Source of the DNA: a virus
Reading direction: 5' to 3' (one strand)
IMG/VR virus record: IMGVR_UViG_3300017527_000961
Location: 1 to 57,195 of that record
DNA length: 57,195 nucleotides
The position numbers and the translations under genes are program-made. The notes beneath the pieces are model-generated. The model saw nothing but the letters and a program-made list of their open reading frames with translations. It made no database searches and was not told the origin of the DNA. Of the stretch, positions 34,361-42,149 are shown piece by piece. Within the stretch, counting starts at the first letter, position 1. Every line of letters starts with the position of its first letter.

Positions 34361-34684
34361 ATGCGACACACAATCAGAACAGAAACTCGAAAGGACCGCT
34401 CTTACATTATTATTGCACTCACTGCAAACACCCCATGCACAAAACCAGAAATATATGCAGCCGCCATTCACGCAATTAATCACTTTAGCAGTTTGGCTCG
34501 TGCCGGTGTCTACAGTAGACGTGAGTGGCAAAAACGGTGTAGTGAGTTCAATGCAAGCACAGAAAAGGTCATGGCAGATTTTGCTTTTAGGTTAGGAATA
34601 TCAATCACGGCAATTCGTAAAGCCTATCAAGAACAACATCCGGACCAATACATCGCCGCAACATTTACACTTCCGAGTTTGTGA
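34361..34684 (+). CDS. Small hypothetical protein
   Basis: 107 residues from an ATG preceded by ACAGGTGAACAC. Helical, with basic N-terminus and a FRLGISITAIRKAYQEQHPD segment that could be a helix-turn-helix-like helix pair. No family is recognised. It is in the early operon. Confidence 0.55.
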   Translation: MRHTIRTETRKDRSYIIIALTANTPCTKPEIYAAAIHAINHFSSLARAGVYSRREWQKRCSEFNASTEKVMADFAFRLGISITAIRKAYQEQHPDQYIAATFTLPSL

Positions 34685-34708
34685 GAATTATTCTTTCTGA
34701 ATAGCTCC

Positions 34709-34722
34709 CACAAATACAAGTG
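34709..34722 (+). repeat. Recurrent intergenic motif CACAAATACAAGTG
   Basis: The same string lies at 34709-34722 and 36867-36880, 8 to 10 bases before start codons, and nearly identical ACATAAATACAAGTG lies at 37731-37745 with no start behind it. Looser copies, ACAAATACAGGTA (36839-36851) and ACACATACAGGTG (34343-34355), also occur. AAGTG(A)GG may serve as the ribosome binding site, but the conserved part extends further upstream than that needs. Confidence 0.6.
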
Positions 34723-34732
34723 GACATATACC

Positions 34733-35014
34733 ATGAAACAATTCACAAAACAAGAATACGACAACATTATTCTTTTTATAAGACGACTCCTTGTCGCCGC
34801 AAAAAAGAAAACAGGATACGCTGTCAATATCATGGAAACATCTCATAATAGACCAACACTGCCACCAAGAACCGTACATGGAGTACGCTGCCTTGTCGAT
34901 GACCCAAACATACAACGTGTGAATGCCTGGATTCACGACATGAAAACTGCCGCTCTCCGTGATGGACTAACAACACACGAAATCACACACATTGAAAGGG
35001 AGGAAACACTATGA
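34733..35014 (+). CDS. Small hypothetical protein
   Basis: 93 residues, starting after the CACAAATACAAGTG motif. MKQFTKQEYDNIILFIRRLL opens with the same MKQFT as the next gene. Helical and charged, with no family recognised. Its stop overlaps the next start. Confidence 0.55.
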   Translation: MKQFTKQEYDNIILFIRRLLVAAKKKTGYAVNIMETSHNRPTLPPRTVHGVRCLVDDPNIQRVNAWIHDMKTAALRDGLTTHEITHIEREETL

Positions 35015-35355
35015 AACAATTCACCAGACCACAACTATTAGACAGGTTCACATACGGTAACGATATTCAGATCACGACACCAGAAGAAATAAAACAGCAT
35101 CTCGAAGTGGGCGATTATATCTATAGTCCACGCGACGGTATTCGCGGCTGTGTCTCCGGCACGATCACAAAGCTGAATAGAAAAACGTTCACCTATGACG
35201 TTCAATACACAAGGGGCATGGTTTTGCATCTTATACAGCACTACGATGAAATCTTTGGAGGTCTCGTGCTGTTTCGACGCGAAAATACACTCCAAGTATT
35301 TATCACACCAGGAATGGAGGTACGACAATGTACGTTGAGATTAGACACCAAATAG
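35011..35355 (+). CDS. Small hypothetical protein
   Basis: 114 residues, overlapping the previous stop as ATGA, with GGGAGG upstream. VGDYIYSPRDGIRGCVSGTI looks like a small beta-barrel or SH3-like segment. No family is recognised. Its end overlaps the next gene by 28 bp. Confidence 0.55.
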   Translation: MKQFTRPQLLDRFTYGNDIQITTPEEIKQHLEVGDYIYSPRDGIRGCVSGTITKLNRKTFTYDVQYTRGMVLHLIQHYDEIFGGLVLFRRENTLQVFITPGMEVRQCTLRLDTK

Positions 35356-35669
35356 AAGATCAGCTCAGCTCAATACGAGCCACACATACACAATACCCTG
35401 TAATTATCAGGGTCAATGGCGAAGAACGCCTCATCTTTGCCAGCTTTAAACGGATTCACAAGACAGGATGTGATACAATCCACATTGAAAAGCTGTCAAA
35501 ACAACCAGTAAGCGGTAAAAATAGACTTATACTGAAATACTTTCAGCTTACAAGACAAAATACGCTTCTCAGCGATGGGTACGAACTCATCAGCAAACAA
35601 GACGCTTTGGGATGGATTGAACGCCATAAAACCCTGTCAGGGACTCTTGCTGAACAGAAAAAGGAGTGA
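35328..35669 (+). CDS. Small hypothetical protein
   Basis: 113 residues from ATG 35328 with GGAGG upstream (within the previous gene). Beta-strand front half (YPVIIRVNGEERLIFASFKR) and helical tail. Not recognised. Confidence 0.55.
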   Translation: MYVEIRHQIEDQLSSIRATHTQYPVIIRVNGEERLIFASFKRIHKTGCDTIHIEKLSKQPVSGKNRLILKYFQLTRQNTLLSDGYELISKQDALGWIERHKTLSGTLAEQKKE

Positions 35670-35674
35670 GTGAA

Positions 35675-35881
35675 ATGAAGGCTATTTTCAATGATACTTA
35701 TACGGGGAGACGCTGGTCATACGGATTGAAATACAGACCGCTTGCCAAAGCACAGGTGCCCGATGGATGGATTATTCAAAGCAATAGAGAACACCCTAAA
35801 TTCAAGTTCGGGGTAGTTGATTATCCTTTTGAACTTACTGAAGAACAAGTTCAAAATTTTCAGCTTGCCCTTGTATCTTAA
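35675..35881 (+). CDS. Small conserved-looking phage protein
   Basis: 68 residues from ATG 35675, with AAGGAG nine bases upstream; a GTG at 35666 is an alternative. YRPLAKAQVPDGWIIQSNRE and FGVVDYPFELTEEQVQNFQL are reminiscent of a recurrent small phage protein ('YxPxxxAxVPxGWxxxxxxxxFxFGxVDYPxxLTxEEV'), function unknown. Confidence 0.6.
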   Translation: MKAIFNDTYTGRRWSYGLKYRPLAKAQVPDGWIIQSNREHPKFKFGVVDYPFELTEEQVQNFQLALVS

Positions 35882-35970
35882 ACATAATGCCCATTTGTGG
35901 AAACAATGAATAATGCATTAAACCAAAATTAACAGAATTGTACGCCAGAACAACGAAAGGAAACATTACT

Positions 35971-36327
35971 ATGATGACCAACACACAAATCCGCAAAGAA
36001 GTAGAACGACAACTTCCAGAAGATCCGCCCAATGATGATACGATTGAATATGCCGTCACAATCACGCATAAAGGCACAAAGAATCTGCTGATCGTGCGAC
36101 GTAAAAAAATGCAGAACCCAATGAAGAATAAACCGTACCTTGTGGACCACCTCACAACCGGTGGACTCCTGGGAAAAGAACACACAATCATACGCCACCT
36201 CTTTATCACAAGTCGCAATACAATCAGGTCTATGGCAGTTACCGTCCTGACAAAACATAAAGAGAAAAAATGGCGTCAACACCACAAAACCCTGACAGAG
36301 CAACAACAAGGAGGTGAGCCATTATGA
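35971..36327 (+). CDS. Small hypothetical basic protein
   Basis: 118 residues; ATG 35971 follows AAAGGAAACATTACT, and the frame opens at 35938 without support. Basic (VRRKKMQNPMKNK) and ends in EQQQGGEPL, overlapping the next ATG. Not recognised. Confidence 0.55.
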   Translation: MMTNTQIRKEVERQLPEDPPNDDTIEYAVTITHKGTKNLLIVRRKKMQNPMKNKPYLVDHLTTGGLLGKEHTIIRHLFITSRNTIRSMAVTVLTKHKEKKWRQHHKTLTEQQQGGEPL

Positions 36328-36527
36328 GAAATTTCTATATCGTAGACCATCACAGCGAAGAATGCCACTGTGCCTGGTGCGGACAAGTAATCTACGTCGG
36401 AGAAAGAGTCTTCCTAACCTGCGACGATGAACCGACATGCGGAACCTACTGCGCCACACACTATGAACGCGATATGCCAGGTCCAGTAAGCAAAAGAGAA
36501 CTCGCGCAATATGGCCCTCTATACTAA
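36324..36527 (+). CDS. Small zinc-ribbon protein
   Basis: 67 residues. CHCAWCGQVI (about residue 14) and CGTYCATHYE (about 39) supply Cys and His ligands for a treble-clef or LIM-like zinc module. It overlaps the previous gene as ATGA and is followed 83 bp later by another small gene. No known family beyond the zinc motif. Confidence 0.6.
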   Translation: MRNFYIVDHHSEECHCAWCGQVIYVGERVFLTCDDEPTCGTYCATHYERDMPGPVSKRELAQYGPLY

Positions 36528-36610
36528 CTCTCAACGGACAAATTGCCTTGCAAACTATTGTAATTACACCGTTTACAGAATCTCTCATAGGACATTTAAG
36601 GAAAATAACA

Positions 36611-36808
36611 ATGAAAAAAACACACACAGATGAACAAAAAGCTGTCCTGTACGAACTGCGCCACACTCACGATTGCCCGTGGATAGCATCTGCCGCTGAA
36701 AGAGAATGGAAACGTGGGGAACCCTACTATATTGACAGCCGTGTATACGCGCCAAGAATACGTCGGCGTTTCAACAAGTGCAATAAGGTGGCAGAGAAAA
36801 GAGACTAG
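36611..36808 (+). CDS. Very small basic protein with Cys and His
   Basis: 65 residues from ATG 36611 (AAGGAAAATAACA upstream); the open frame begins at 36548. RHTHDCPWIASAAEREWKRG resembles 'CxxCgxxIxxGExY' type small phage zinc proteins but keeps only some ligands. Not assigned. Confidence 0.5.
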   Translation: MKKTHTDEQKAVLYELRHTHDCPWIASAAEREWKRGEPYYIDSRVYAPRIRRRFNKCNKVAEKRD

Positions 36809-36888
36809 ACAACCCAATTATACTGACTGAATCAGCGGGACAAATACAGGTAGACTGAATATGCCCCACAAATACAAGTGAGGTAACT

Positions 36889-37266
36889 ATGAATAACAAG
36901 GAACAACGTAGAATAGACTGGGAAAAACTCATGAAAGACTACGAAAAACACGGGTTTATCATCCATGCATACGCCGGAGTAGCTACCGTATGCAGCCATA
37001 AAAAACAAGTAGAACTCAATATCTTCGATAAGTGCCAATATATAGCCGGATTCTGCGACCACCCCTCACATGACAACCCACATCCAGCTACCCCAAAAAA
37101 CGACGAAGAAGCCTGGAATTCGCTGCTCATTAGAGCAAAAGCCAGCCCATTTTTCGTCCCCCTCGGTAACGACGAACACGCCTACATCATGATCTTCGAC
37201 CAAAAAGAACGCGAACCCCTTCTAAAACCAGGAGAAAACCATGAATATCCCCGGAATAAATGTTGA
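36889..37266 (+). CDS. Small hypothetical protein
   Basis: 125 residues after CACAAATACAAGTGAGGTAACT. The first half is helical and charged; YAGVATVCSHKKQVELNIFD and FCDHPSHDNPHPA contain Cys and His residues but no regular zinc spacing. No family is recognised. It overlaps the next gene by 26 bp. Confidence 0.55.
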   Translation: MNNKEQRRIDWEKLMKDYEKHGFIIHAYAGVATVCSHKKQVELNIFDKCQYIAGFCDHPSHDNPHPATPKNDEEAWNSLLIRAKASPFFVPLGNDEHAYIMIFDQKEREPLLKPGENHEYPRNKC

Positions 37267-37483
37267 CACCCTTAGAAAAGCAGGGTATACCATAGAATAC
37301 GACGCATACCACTATACTGTACGTCTAAATGGAAGGTTCATTTCTAGCGCCGGAACAAAACGAGAGAAGTCACTACGCGGGCGCGCAGCTACCAGTAACC
37401 GGGAATATTTTTACGAAATGGGACTGCGTGAAGCTGATCGACACTATCGAAACGCCCAGAAAAACCCGCGTAACCGCGTCTAA
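37241..37483 (+). CDS. Small hypothetical basic protein
   Basis: 80 residues with CAGGAG upstream of ATG 37241. TIEYDAYHYTVRLNGRFISS is strand-like and the rest helical and basic. Not recognised. Confidence 0.55.
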   Translation: MNIPGINVDTLRKAGYTIEYDAYHYTVRLNGRFISSAGTKREKSLRGRAATSNREYFYEMGLREADRHYRNAQKNPRNRV

Positions 37484-37507
37484 ACCAGAAAACTGGAGGA
37501 TAATACG

Positions 37508-37720
37508 ATGGAAATTATTCTTGTCGTGACGTACCCAGACTATAACCATGCGAACATTCAGAAACGTCCTGGCATGTCGGCAGGTGAAGCACTCGCCGAA
37601 ACAACCGCGATTCACCTGAATATCACGCATGGCCTAAAGTGCCATGTCACAACCAATACCACAAATAGGGTGAATATGGCATCGCCACAGGAAATCGTCA
37701 GAAAGATTGCGAGATCCTGA
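37508..37720 (+). CDS. Small hypothetical protein, last of the early operon
   Basis: 70 residues with CTGGAGG before ATG 37508. MSAGEALAETTAIHLNITHG looks helical. It is followed by a third copy of the ATAAATACAAGTG motif and then noncoding DNA. Not recognised. Confidence 0.55.
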   Translation: MEIILVVTYPDYNHANIQKRPGMSAGEALAETTAIHLNITHGLKCHVTTNTTNRVNMASPQEIVRKIARS

Positions 37721-37755
37721 CTGATCAGGTGACATAAATACAAGTGGACACCTTT

Positions 37756-37968
37756 TCAATACCGCTCGTTCTGTCTCTGTTTGCCCCACCTTGCCCGGTA
37801 TATATCCCGCACCACCTTCCGAAACTCCTCTTTCTCGCGACTGGTCTTACATACACGCGCCGCCGCAAGTGTCCTCTTCTTGCCAACACAGCAGCCATTC
37901 GAGGCCATTACATGATATGGCCTTCGTGCGTAAATGTTGCTGTCCATAGTAATAAAAAATGTTCGCAT
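37756..37968 (-). CDS. Possible small basic protein
   Basis: 70 residues from ATG 37968 (MRTFFITMDSNIYARRPYHV); the frame opens at 37998. Arg/Lys-rich helix at the end (REKEEFRKVVRDIYRARWGK). The ribosome binding site is poor, and it converges on the early operon, so it is only a possible gene. Confidence 0.35.
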   Translation of the reverse strand: MRTFFITMDSNIYARRPYHVMASNGCCVGKKRTLAAARVCKTSREKEEFRKVVRDIYRARWGKQRQNERY

Positions 37969-38098
37969 TCCTAAACCCTGCCAAATTAACCAGCACATGT
38001 CAACGAAAAAGATGCATGCACCATCAAAAACAAGGCACTTTTTCCCATAAACGAAATATCAAAAAATAGGAAAGTATATTTCTCCTCTTAAAAACACC

Positions 38099-38137
38099 AT
38101 GCTACAATGTGACAGTCATCATACCACATTGTAGCAT
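38099..38137. repeat. Perfect 13-bp inverted repeat
   Basis: ATGCTACAATGTG (38099-38111) and CACATTGTAGCAT (38125-38137) are exact inverted copies, with a 13-nt centre. No T-run follows on either strand; it could be an operator or a bidirectional RNA hairpin ending the convergent transcripts. Confidence 0.75.
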
Positions 38138-38564
38138 CATATCTGCCAACTGCGAATTTTTGCCGCACTACCCCAATAATATCAAAAGTTACTCAAAAGT
38201 TGCCCAACAATTTCTCACCGATTTCGTAAAAATTATCGAACCGCAGAAAAAACGCAGAAAAAGCACAAAGAAAAGAAAGTAATAAATCCTTCACCCCCCT
38301 TTTATCGCCCTGATAGAAGGCGAACCCAGGATCACGAATGTCCTAACAAATCCCAGGAAAAAGCTAGCATACTCCCAATTTTGCTCCAAAACCTACCTGT
38401 AATTTGTTTCAATTATGGTCAAATTATGGTCAAGTATTGAGCAGGTGTTGGATAGTTTATGGGTAAGTGTTGAGTAAGTGTTGAGTGGGCATAAGTCAGT
38501 TTAAGTTATTTTAAGTTATTTTAAGTTAGTATGGGTGTGTTTATGGGGGATTTACGGAGGGGGT

Positions 38565-38723
38565 GTTGCAGAATGCAACACTGTTGCAGAATGCAACAGT
38601 GTTTCATATTGAAACAGTAATATGGGGTATAGTGGCTAGTGGGGTTGAGTATATACTGGCTGGATTGGGGTTGGGTGTTTCAATATGAAATGGTATGGTG
38701 TGGGGGGTGTTGCATTTTGCAAC
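38565..38723. promoter_or_regulatory. Array of five 15-bp palindromes, GTTKCA-N3-TGMAAC
   Basis: GTTGCAGAATGCAAC at 38565-38579 and 38583-38597, GTTTCATATTGAAAC at 38601-38615, GTTTCAATATGAAAT at 38677-38691 and GTTGCATTTTGCAAC at 38709-38723. The first three are only three bases apart (18-bp period), and the paired changes G/C to T/A within both arms keep symmetry. This is the pattern of a dimeric regulator's operators. Confidence 0.75.
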
Positions 38724-39129
38724 GGTGGGGATAGGGTGGGCGGGAATATGTTAGCCAGGCATAGGGGGGGGTCGTAAATTAGACAGTAGATATGTCGGAA
38801 ATCGGACACTGCCACAACGTGGTACGGTTATTGTTCACATTATGGGGAGTGTGGGTGGTGGTATGGGATTGTGGGTGTTCAAATAGCTTCCAAATTTGCC
38901 CCAGGATGCGACAAAATCTCAGAGTAGTAGCTTCGTATTCGTTTATATTAATTCGACAAGTGCAGAGCAACCTCGGAAGGCTCAGGGGGTAATCCCCATC
39001 CAGGCCAGGACGTTATATCTCATGGCGGGCGCCAAATTATGTTTTGTGGGTGTCTCCATTGCATAAAATCAGCGTGTATTCCCCGTCATTATGGAGGATC
39101 CACGGATTTCACGGTCTGTATTGCAGAAA

Positions 39130-39158
39130 AGCTTACTGGTGGAACGTGATTTTGTCAA
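39130..39158 (-). promoter_or_regulatory. Promoter-like site reading left into the noncoding region
   Basis: On the minus strand TTGACA (39158-39153), 17-bp spacer, TAAGCT (39135-39130). GAAAAAAGTGC precedes it. It would transcribe toward the palindrome array, where no gene is seen, so it may make a noncoding transcript. Confidence 0.4.
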
Positions 39159-41263
39159 GCACTTTTTTCGATATTTTCACCATGTTGCGTAAAGTTTGCC
39201 AGAATATCCCGACATGCGTCTGTTTCGGGGAGAAGTTCCGGGTGTTGAAACACGGTTTCCAGGCTGGTGATAGCGGGAAATTCCGGATTGTTGACAGCGT
39301 GTTCCAAAAACTTTCGTTGCGTTTCGCTGATTTCCAGTTTCAGCCAATAGGCGACCCGTTCCTCTGTGGGGAGTTCGATCACCGTTAAGCCTGTGGGTTG
39401 GTGTTCGTGAAACAGCACATCGACAGCGCGGCATTTTCTCCGGTAGCGGTCTAGAAGTCCGGGGACATTCGCCGGATTCCATCCTTGGCCTGACCGTCCT
39501 GGTTGATCGGCCCATTCCGACAGCGTGTGTTGCCACAGTTCAAGATTCCTGACAGTGGCCATAATCAGACGTTGCTGCTGTACCGACAGGGAGACGGCGA
39601 AGCATAACCGAAACATATCGAGTGCGTCGTTTGTCTCTGGAAACTGTGGGTACGCCGTGGTATGGGCATCTGCCAAAAACTGTTGAATCACCGCATACCC
39701 GTTGGTTGGTTGAAACGTCAATTCTCCTGTGTCCGTAAAATGCGAATATTGTTGAGCGATCCAGGCGCTAAACACCGTGATAGTTGCGGGTTGCAGGACG
39801 GGTTGGGGGGGGTTATACTCCGCAAAAGTGGCGAAAAACGCAGCATGGGTTGTGGGGTCTATAGGCCCGTAAATCGGGCCGAACAGCAGATTTACCGACG
39901 CAAGTCCGAAGAGCGCCGAGGGGTTGCTGTGTTCCTGCTCTTGAAAAAAAGAAAAGAAAAGCGGAGCGGAAAAGTTTGATAGGGCCTCGCGATCCTCTTT
40001 CAAGATCCCAGATCCGACTCTTTCTTTTACCGAGATCCGAGATCCGGAATGCGCGCGCGAGGAGGGGTTGTCTTCGCCCTGCTGGCGGGCGTTTCCAGCG
40101 ACGGATTTACAAAAGTTTGTGTCCGCGGAATGTCCGCGGAATGTCCGCCCCCACATTGTAGCACCGTTTTCCGATCTCTCGGCGGACATTTCACCTTGTA
40201 AGTCATTATTGCCATTACCACTTTCGGGATCTCTTGAACGGACACCAGAAAATTGCCCAAAACCTACCCGGTCGATGTCCTGCGCGGACATTTCACCTTG
40301 TAACTCATTATCTTTGTTACTACTTCCAGGATCTCTCAGGCGAACATTGTCCGAAATGTCCGCCTTTGGGTCATCGATCTCTCGGTCGGACATTTCACCT
40401 TGTAACTCATTATCTTTGTTACTACTTCCAGGATCTTCTGGACGGACATTGTCGTTTTTCTGCGCGGACATTTCACCTTGTAACTCATTATCTTTGTTAC
40501 TACTTCCAGGATCTTCTGGACGGACACCGTACCCTGGCGCAGCAACATTCCAAAACTTCTGCGCGGACATTTCACCTTGTAACTCATTATCTTTGTTACT
40601 ACTTCCAGGATCTTCTGGACGGACATTGCCCTGTTTTCCATCCTCTGATTTTGTCCTGACTTTTGCTTCTCTCAGAGGGATTCCAACCTCTTTCTCGCCC
40701 ACCCCTTCTGACGCTCCTTGGCTAACGTTTGTAACGCCGCGCTCATCATTCAAAAGCGCGGACACAAACCGTTCTAACAGTTTGTTTTCACGAGACTTAT
40801 CCGCATGTCTCGGCAGTGTCTCAATGTGAATACCCAAAAGTATGTCAATTCGACTTGTGTCAATCCTTAGCAACTCTGAAAACGACGTAGTCCCGGTCAT
40901 TTCCAGGATTTTTCGACAGACTTGTGTGTACCGCTGAATTTCCGGATATTGATCGGTTTTCACCTGCATTGTTAAGTCAGGATTCATGATCAGACAGCGC
41001 CGCACGGCGTGGGGTTCTGAGGTCACAATCACGATCTGTTTCTCTTGAAGCATGATCATCCAGCGCCGCACTGATCGTGTGCTGACTTGTGCCGGTCTGT
41101 GTCCGCGTTTTAACAGTGTAACGAACTCTTTATTGGCATCGTAACAGGCCCCATAATGGAGTGTTTGATACAGGATTCGTAGACAGATCCGCTTCATCGA
41201 CACGGTTAATTGTTTATCCTGCTGAATAGTTGCTGGCAGGTCTGAAATTTTGAGTGATGGCAT
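39155..41263 (-). CDS. Putative replication initiator-like protein with internal repeats
   Basis: 702 residues. Residues about 20-100 form a winged-helix-like domain (MKRICLRILYQTLHYG ... VSTRSVRRWMIMLQEKQIVI), similar in plan to HTH_36 domains of phage replication initiators. Residues about 215-350 hold five repeats of DPGSSNKDNELQGEMSAQ, followed by a charged linker and a helical C-terminal domain of about 270 residues. DNA repeats in the middle of an initiator gene are the layout of lambda O, where the iterons are the origin. It reads toward the noncoding region and lies next to an HTH gene. The initiator role is inferred from the fold pattern and the repeats. Confidence 0.55.
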   Translation of the reverse strand: MPSLKISDLPATIQQDKQLTVSMKRICLRILYQTLHYGACYDANKEFVTLLKRGHRPAQVSTRSVRRWMIMLQEKQIVIVTSEPHAVRRCLIMNPDLTMQVKTDQYPEIQRYTQVCRKILEMTGTTSFSELLRIDTSRIDILLGIHIETLPRHADKSRENKLLERFVSALLNDERGVTNVSQGASEGVGEKEVGIPLREAKVRTKSEDGKQGNVRPEDPGSSNKDNELQGEMSAQKFWNVAAPGYGVRPEDPGSSNKDNELQGEMSAQKNDNVRPEDPGSSNKDNELQGEMSDREIDDPKADISDNVRLRDPGSSNKDNELQGEMSAQDIDRVGFGQFSGVRSRDPESGNGNNDLQGEMSAERSENGATMWGRTFRGHSADTNFCKSVAGNARQQGEDNPSSRAHSGSRISVKERVGSGILKEDREALSNFSAPLFFSFFQEQEHSNPSALFGLASVNLLFGPIYGPIDPTTHAAFFATFAEYNPPQPVLQPATITVFSAWIAQQYSHFTDTGELTFQPTNGYAVIQQFLADAHTTAYPQFPETNDALDMFRLCFAVSLSVQQQRLIMATVRNLELWQHTLSEWADQPGRSGQGWNPANVPGLLDRYRRKCRAVDVLFHEHQPTGLTVIELPTEERVAYWLKLEISETQRKFLEHAVNNPEFPAITSLETVFQHPELLPETDACRDILANFTQHGENIEKSA
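40181..40611. repeat. Five 52-bp direct repeats within the coding sequence
   Basis: Plus-strand copies of GCGGACATTTCACCTTGTAA then CTCATTATCTTTGTTACTAC and TTCCAGGATCT start near 40181 (diverged), 40284, 40386, 40463 and 40560, about 77-103 bp apart. The last four are almost identical even at synonymous positions. Each contains GTAAC...GTTAC in inverted orientation. The spacers differ in length and sequence. Confidence 0.85.
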
Positions 41264-41404
41264 GATTTTTTGCGGTATGTTCGTGAGCTTGTGAAAAAAG
41301 TTCTTGACAAAACCTCACGAATCACAGAGACTTCCCATACCGTCCGTTCTGGCACTCTGTGTGCCTCTTCTGAGTAACTTGTCCGGGATACATGCATAAC
41401 CAAT

Positions 41405-41435
41405 ACACCGAGGGTTTCACGAAACCCTCGGTGTG
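41405..41435 (-). terminator. Strong hairpin after the HTH gene
   Basis: ACACCGAGGGTTTC and GAAACCCTCGGTGT are exact inverted repeats with a two-base centre. It lies 37 bp past the stop at 41472. There is no T-run on the minus strand, so it may terminate weakly or act as an operator for the gene at 41263. Confidence 0.55.
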
Positions 41436-41471
41436 TCTGCGTACATACCCTACCGGTGGCGCAATTTTCCG

Positions 41472-42149
41472 TCAAGTGAATTTTATAAAATCATCGTCTG
41501 TGACCGGTTCGACCGCTTGTGCCGGTGTGGTTGAATACAACTCGATTCGTTTTTGATTTACAGCCACCGGATGGCCGTTGACCTCCACATTAATGCGCGT
41601 ATGGTGTTTGGTCACGCTCCAGCGCAGAAACGTACCCATCAGACAATAGCGCGGGTGCGCGACCTTTACCAGTGTGCCAGGGTCCAATTTTGGGATCGGC
41701 ACGGTAATATGATACGGAAGTGGAGGTAATGCCGGAGGGGCGTGTGTAATCAGCAGGGTTTTCCCGCGTTTCACATGCTGCCGCACAGTGCCAGACGTGA
41801 TTCCGATCACATCTGCCAAGCGGTTGCACGAATACCCGCCACGATGTTCCAACGCACACCACATATCCATATCATCCGGCGTGCGTACGAACACATACTG
41901 CGCGTGCATGGCCTCGCGGATAAACGGAAATCGATGCCATTCTCCGGGATACGATGCGGGTAAGTCTTCATCGCGAAGATGGTGCGCGAGCGTGTTCTTG
42001 TGAATCTGACAGATGTTCGCGACATGTCTGAGCGAATAACCTTCCGTGAGCAACGCGCAGCAGGCGTGAATGACCGCGTCGATTCCTTTTGTGTGAATCC
42101 CGGCTTTCCAGAGTGCCGCGCTGATTTTAGGACATTGTTTGTAATTCAT
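41472..42149 (-). CDS. DNA-binding protein with two helix-turn-helix segments
   Basis: 225 residues. SLRHVANICQIHKNTLAHHL (about residue 38) and CNRLADVIGITSGTVRQHVK (about 107) are two helix-turn-helix-like segments. The C-terminal third is strand-rich. The protein begins inside the end of the C5 methylase gene (23-bp overlap), so both are co-translated. It could be a regulator that acts on the palindromes or on the neighbouring initiator promoter; this is inference. Confidence 0.65.
   Translation of the reverse strand: MNYKQCPKISAALWKAGIHTKGIDAVIHACCALLTEGYSLRHVANICQIHKNTLAHHLRDEDLPASYPGEWHRFPFIREAMHAQYVFVRTPDDMDMWCALEHRGGYSCNRLADVIGITSGTVRQHVKRGKTLLITHAPPALPPLPYHITVPIPKLDPGTLVKVAHPRYCLMGTFLRWSVTKHHTRINVEVNGHPVAVNQKRIELYSTTPAQAVEPVTDDDFIKFT

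Larger units (their letters stand above)
37999..39154. other. Noncoding stretch with repeats and palindromes
   Basis: No credible gene on either strand in 1156 bp. It holds an inverted repeat (38099-38137), AAGTGTTGAGT direct repeats near 38465-38490, three TTTTAAGTTA repeats at about 38502-38527, five palindromes (38565-38723), and a minus-strand promoter-like site at its right edge. It separates the end of the rightward early operon from the end of the leftward replication-type gene, an unusually large gap for a phage. Confidence 0.6.

Noticed and set aside
38941-39040. tRNA-like or rRNA-like element near GGAAGGCTCAGGGGGTAATC
   Set aside because: There is a GGGG/CCCC hairpin, but no acceptor stem, T-loop or D-loop pattern could be built.
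40181-40611. CRISPR array
   Set aside because: The repeats are coding, with 25-50 bp gaps that continue the same reading frame and short similar peptides.
40068-40829. Plus-strand gene of 253 codons
   Set aside because: It is the antisense of the repeat region of the 702-residue gene; its Ser/Leu/Pro-rich product and lack of a ribosome binding site mark it as a shadow.
41206-41475. Minus-strand gene of 89 codons
   Set aside because: No ribosome binding site, overlaps the start of the 702-residue gene, and covers a perfect hairpin.
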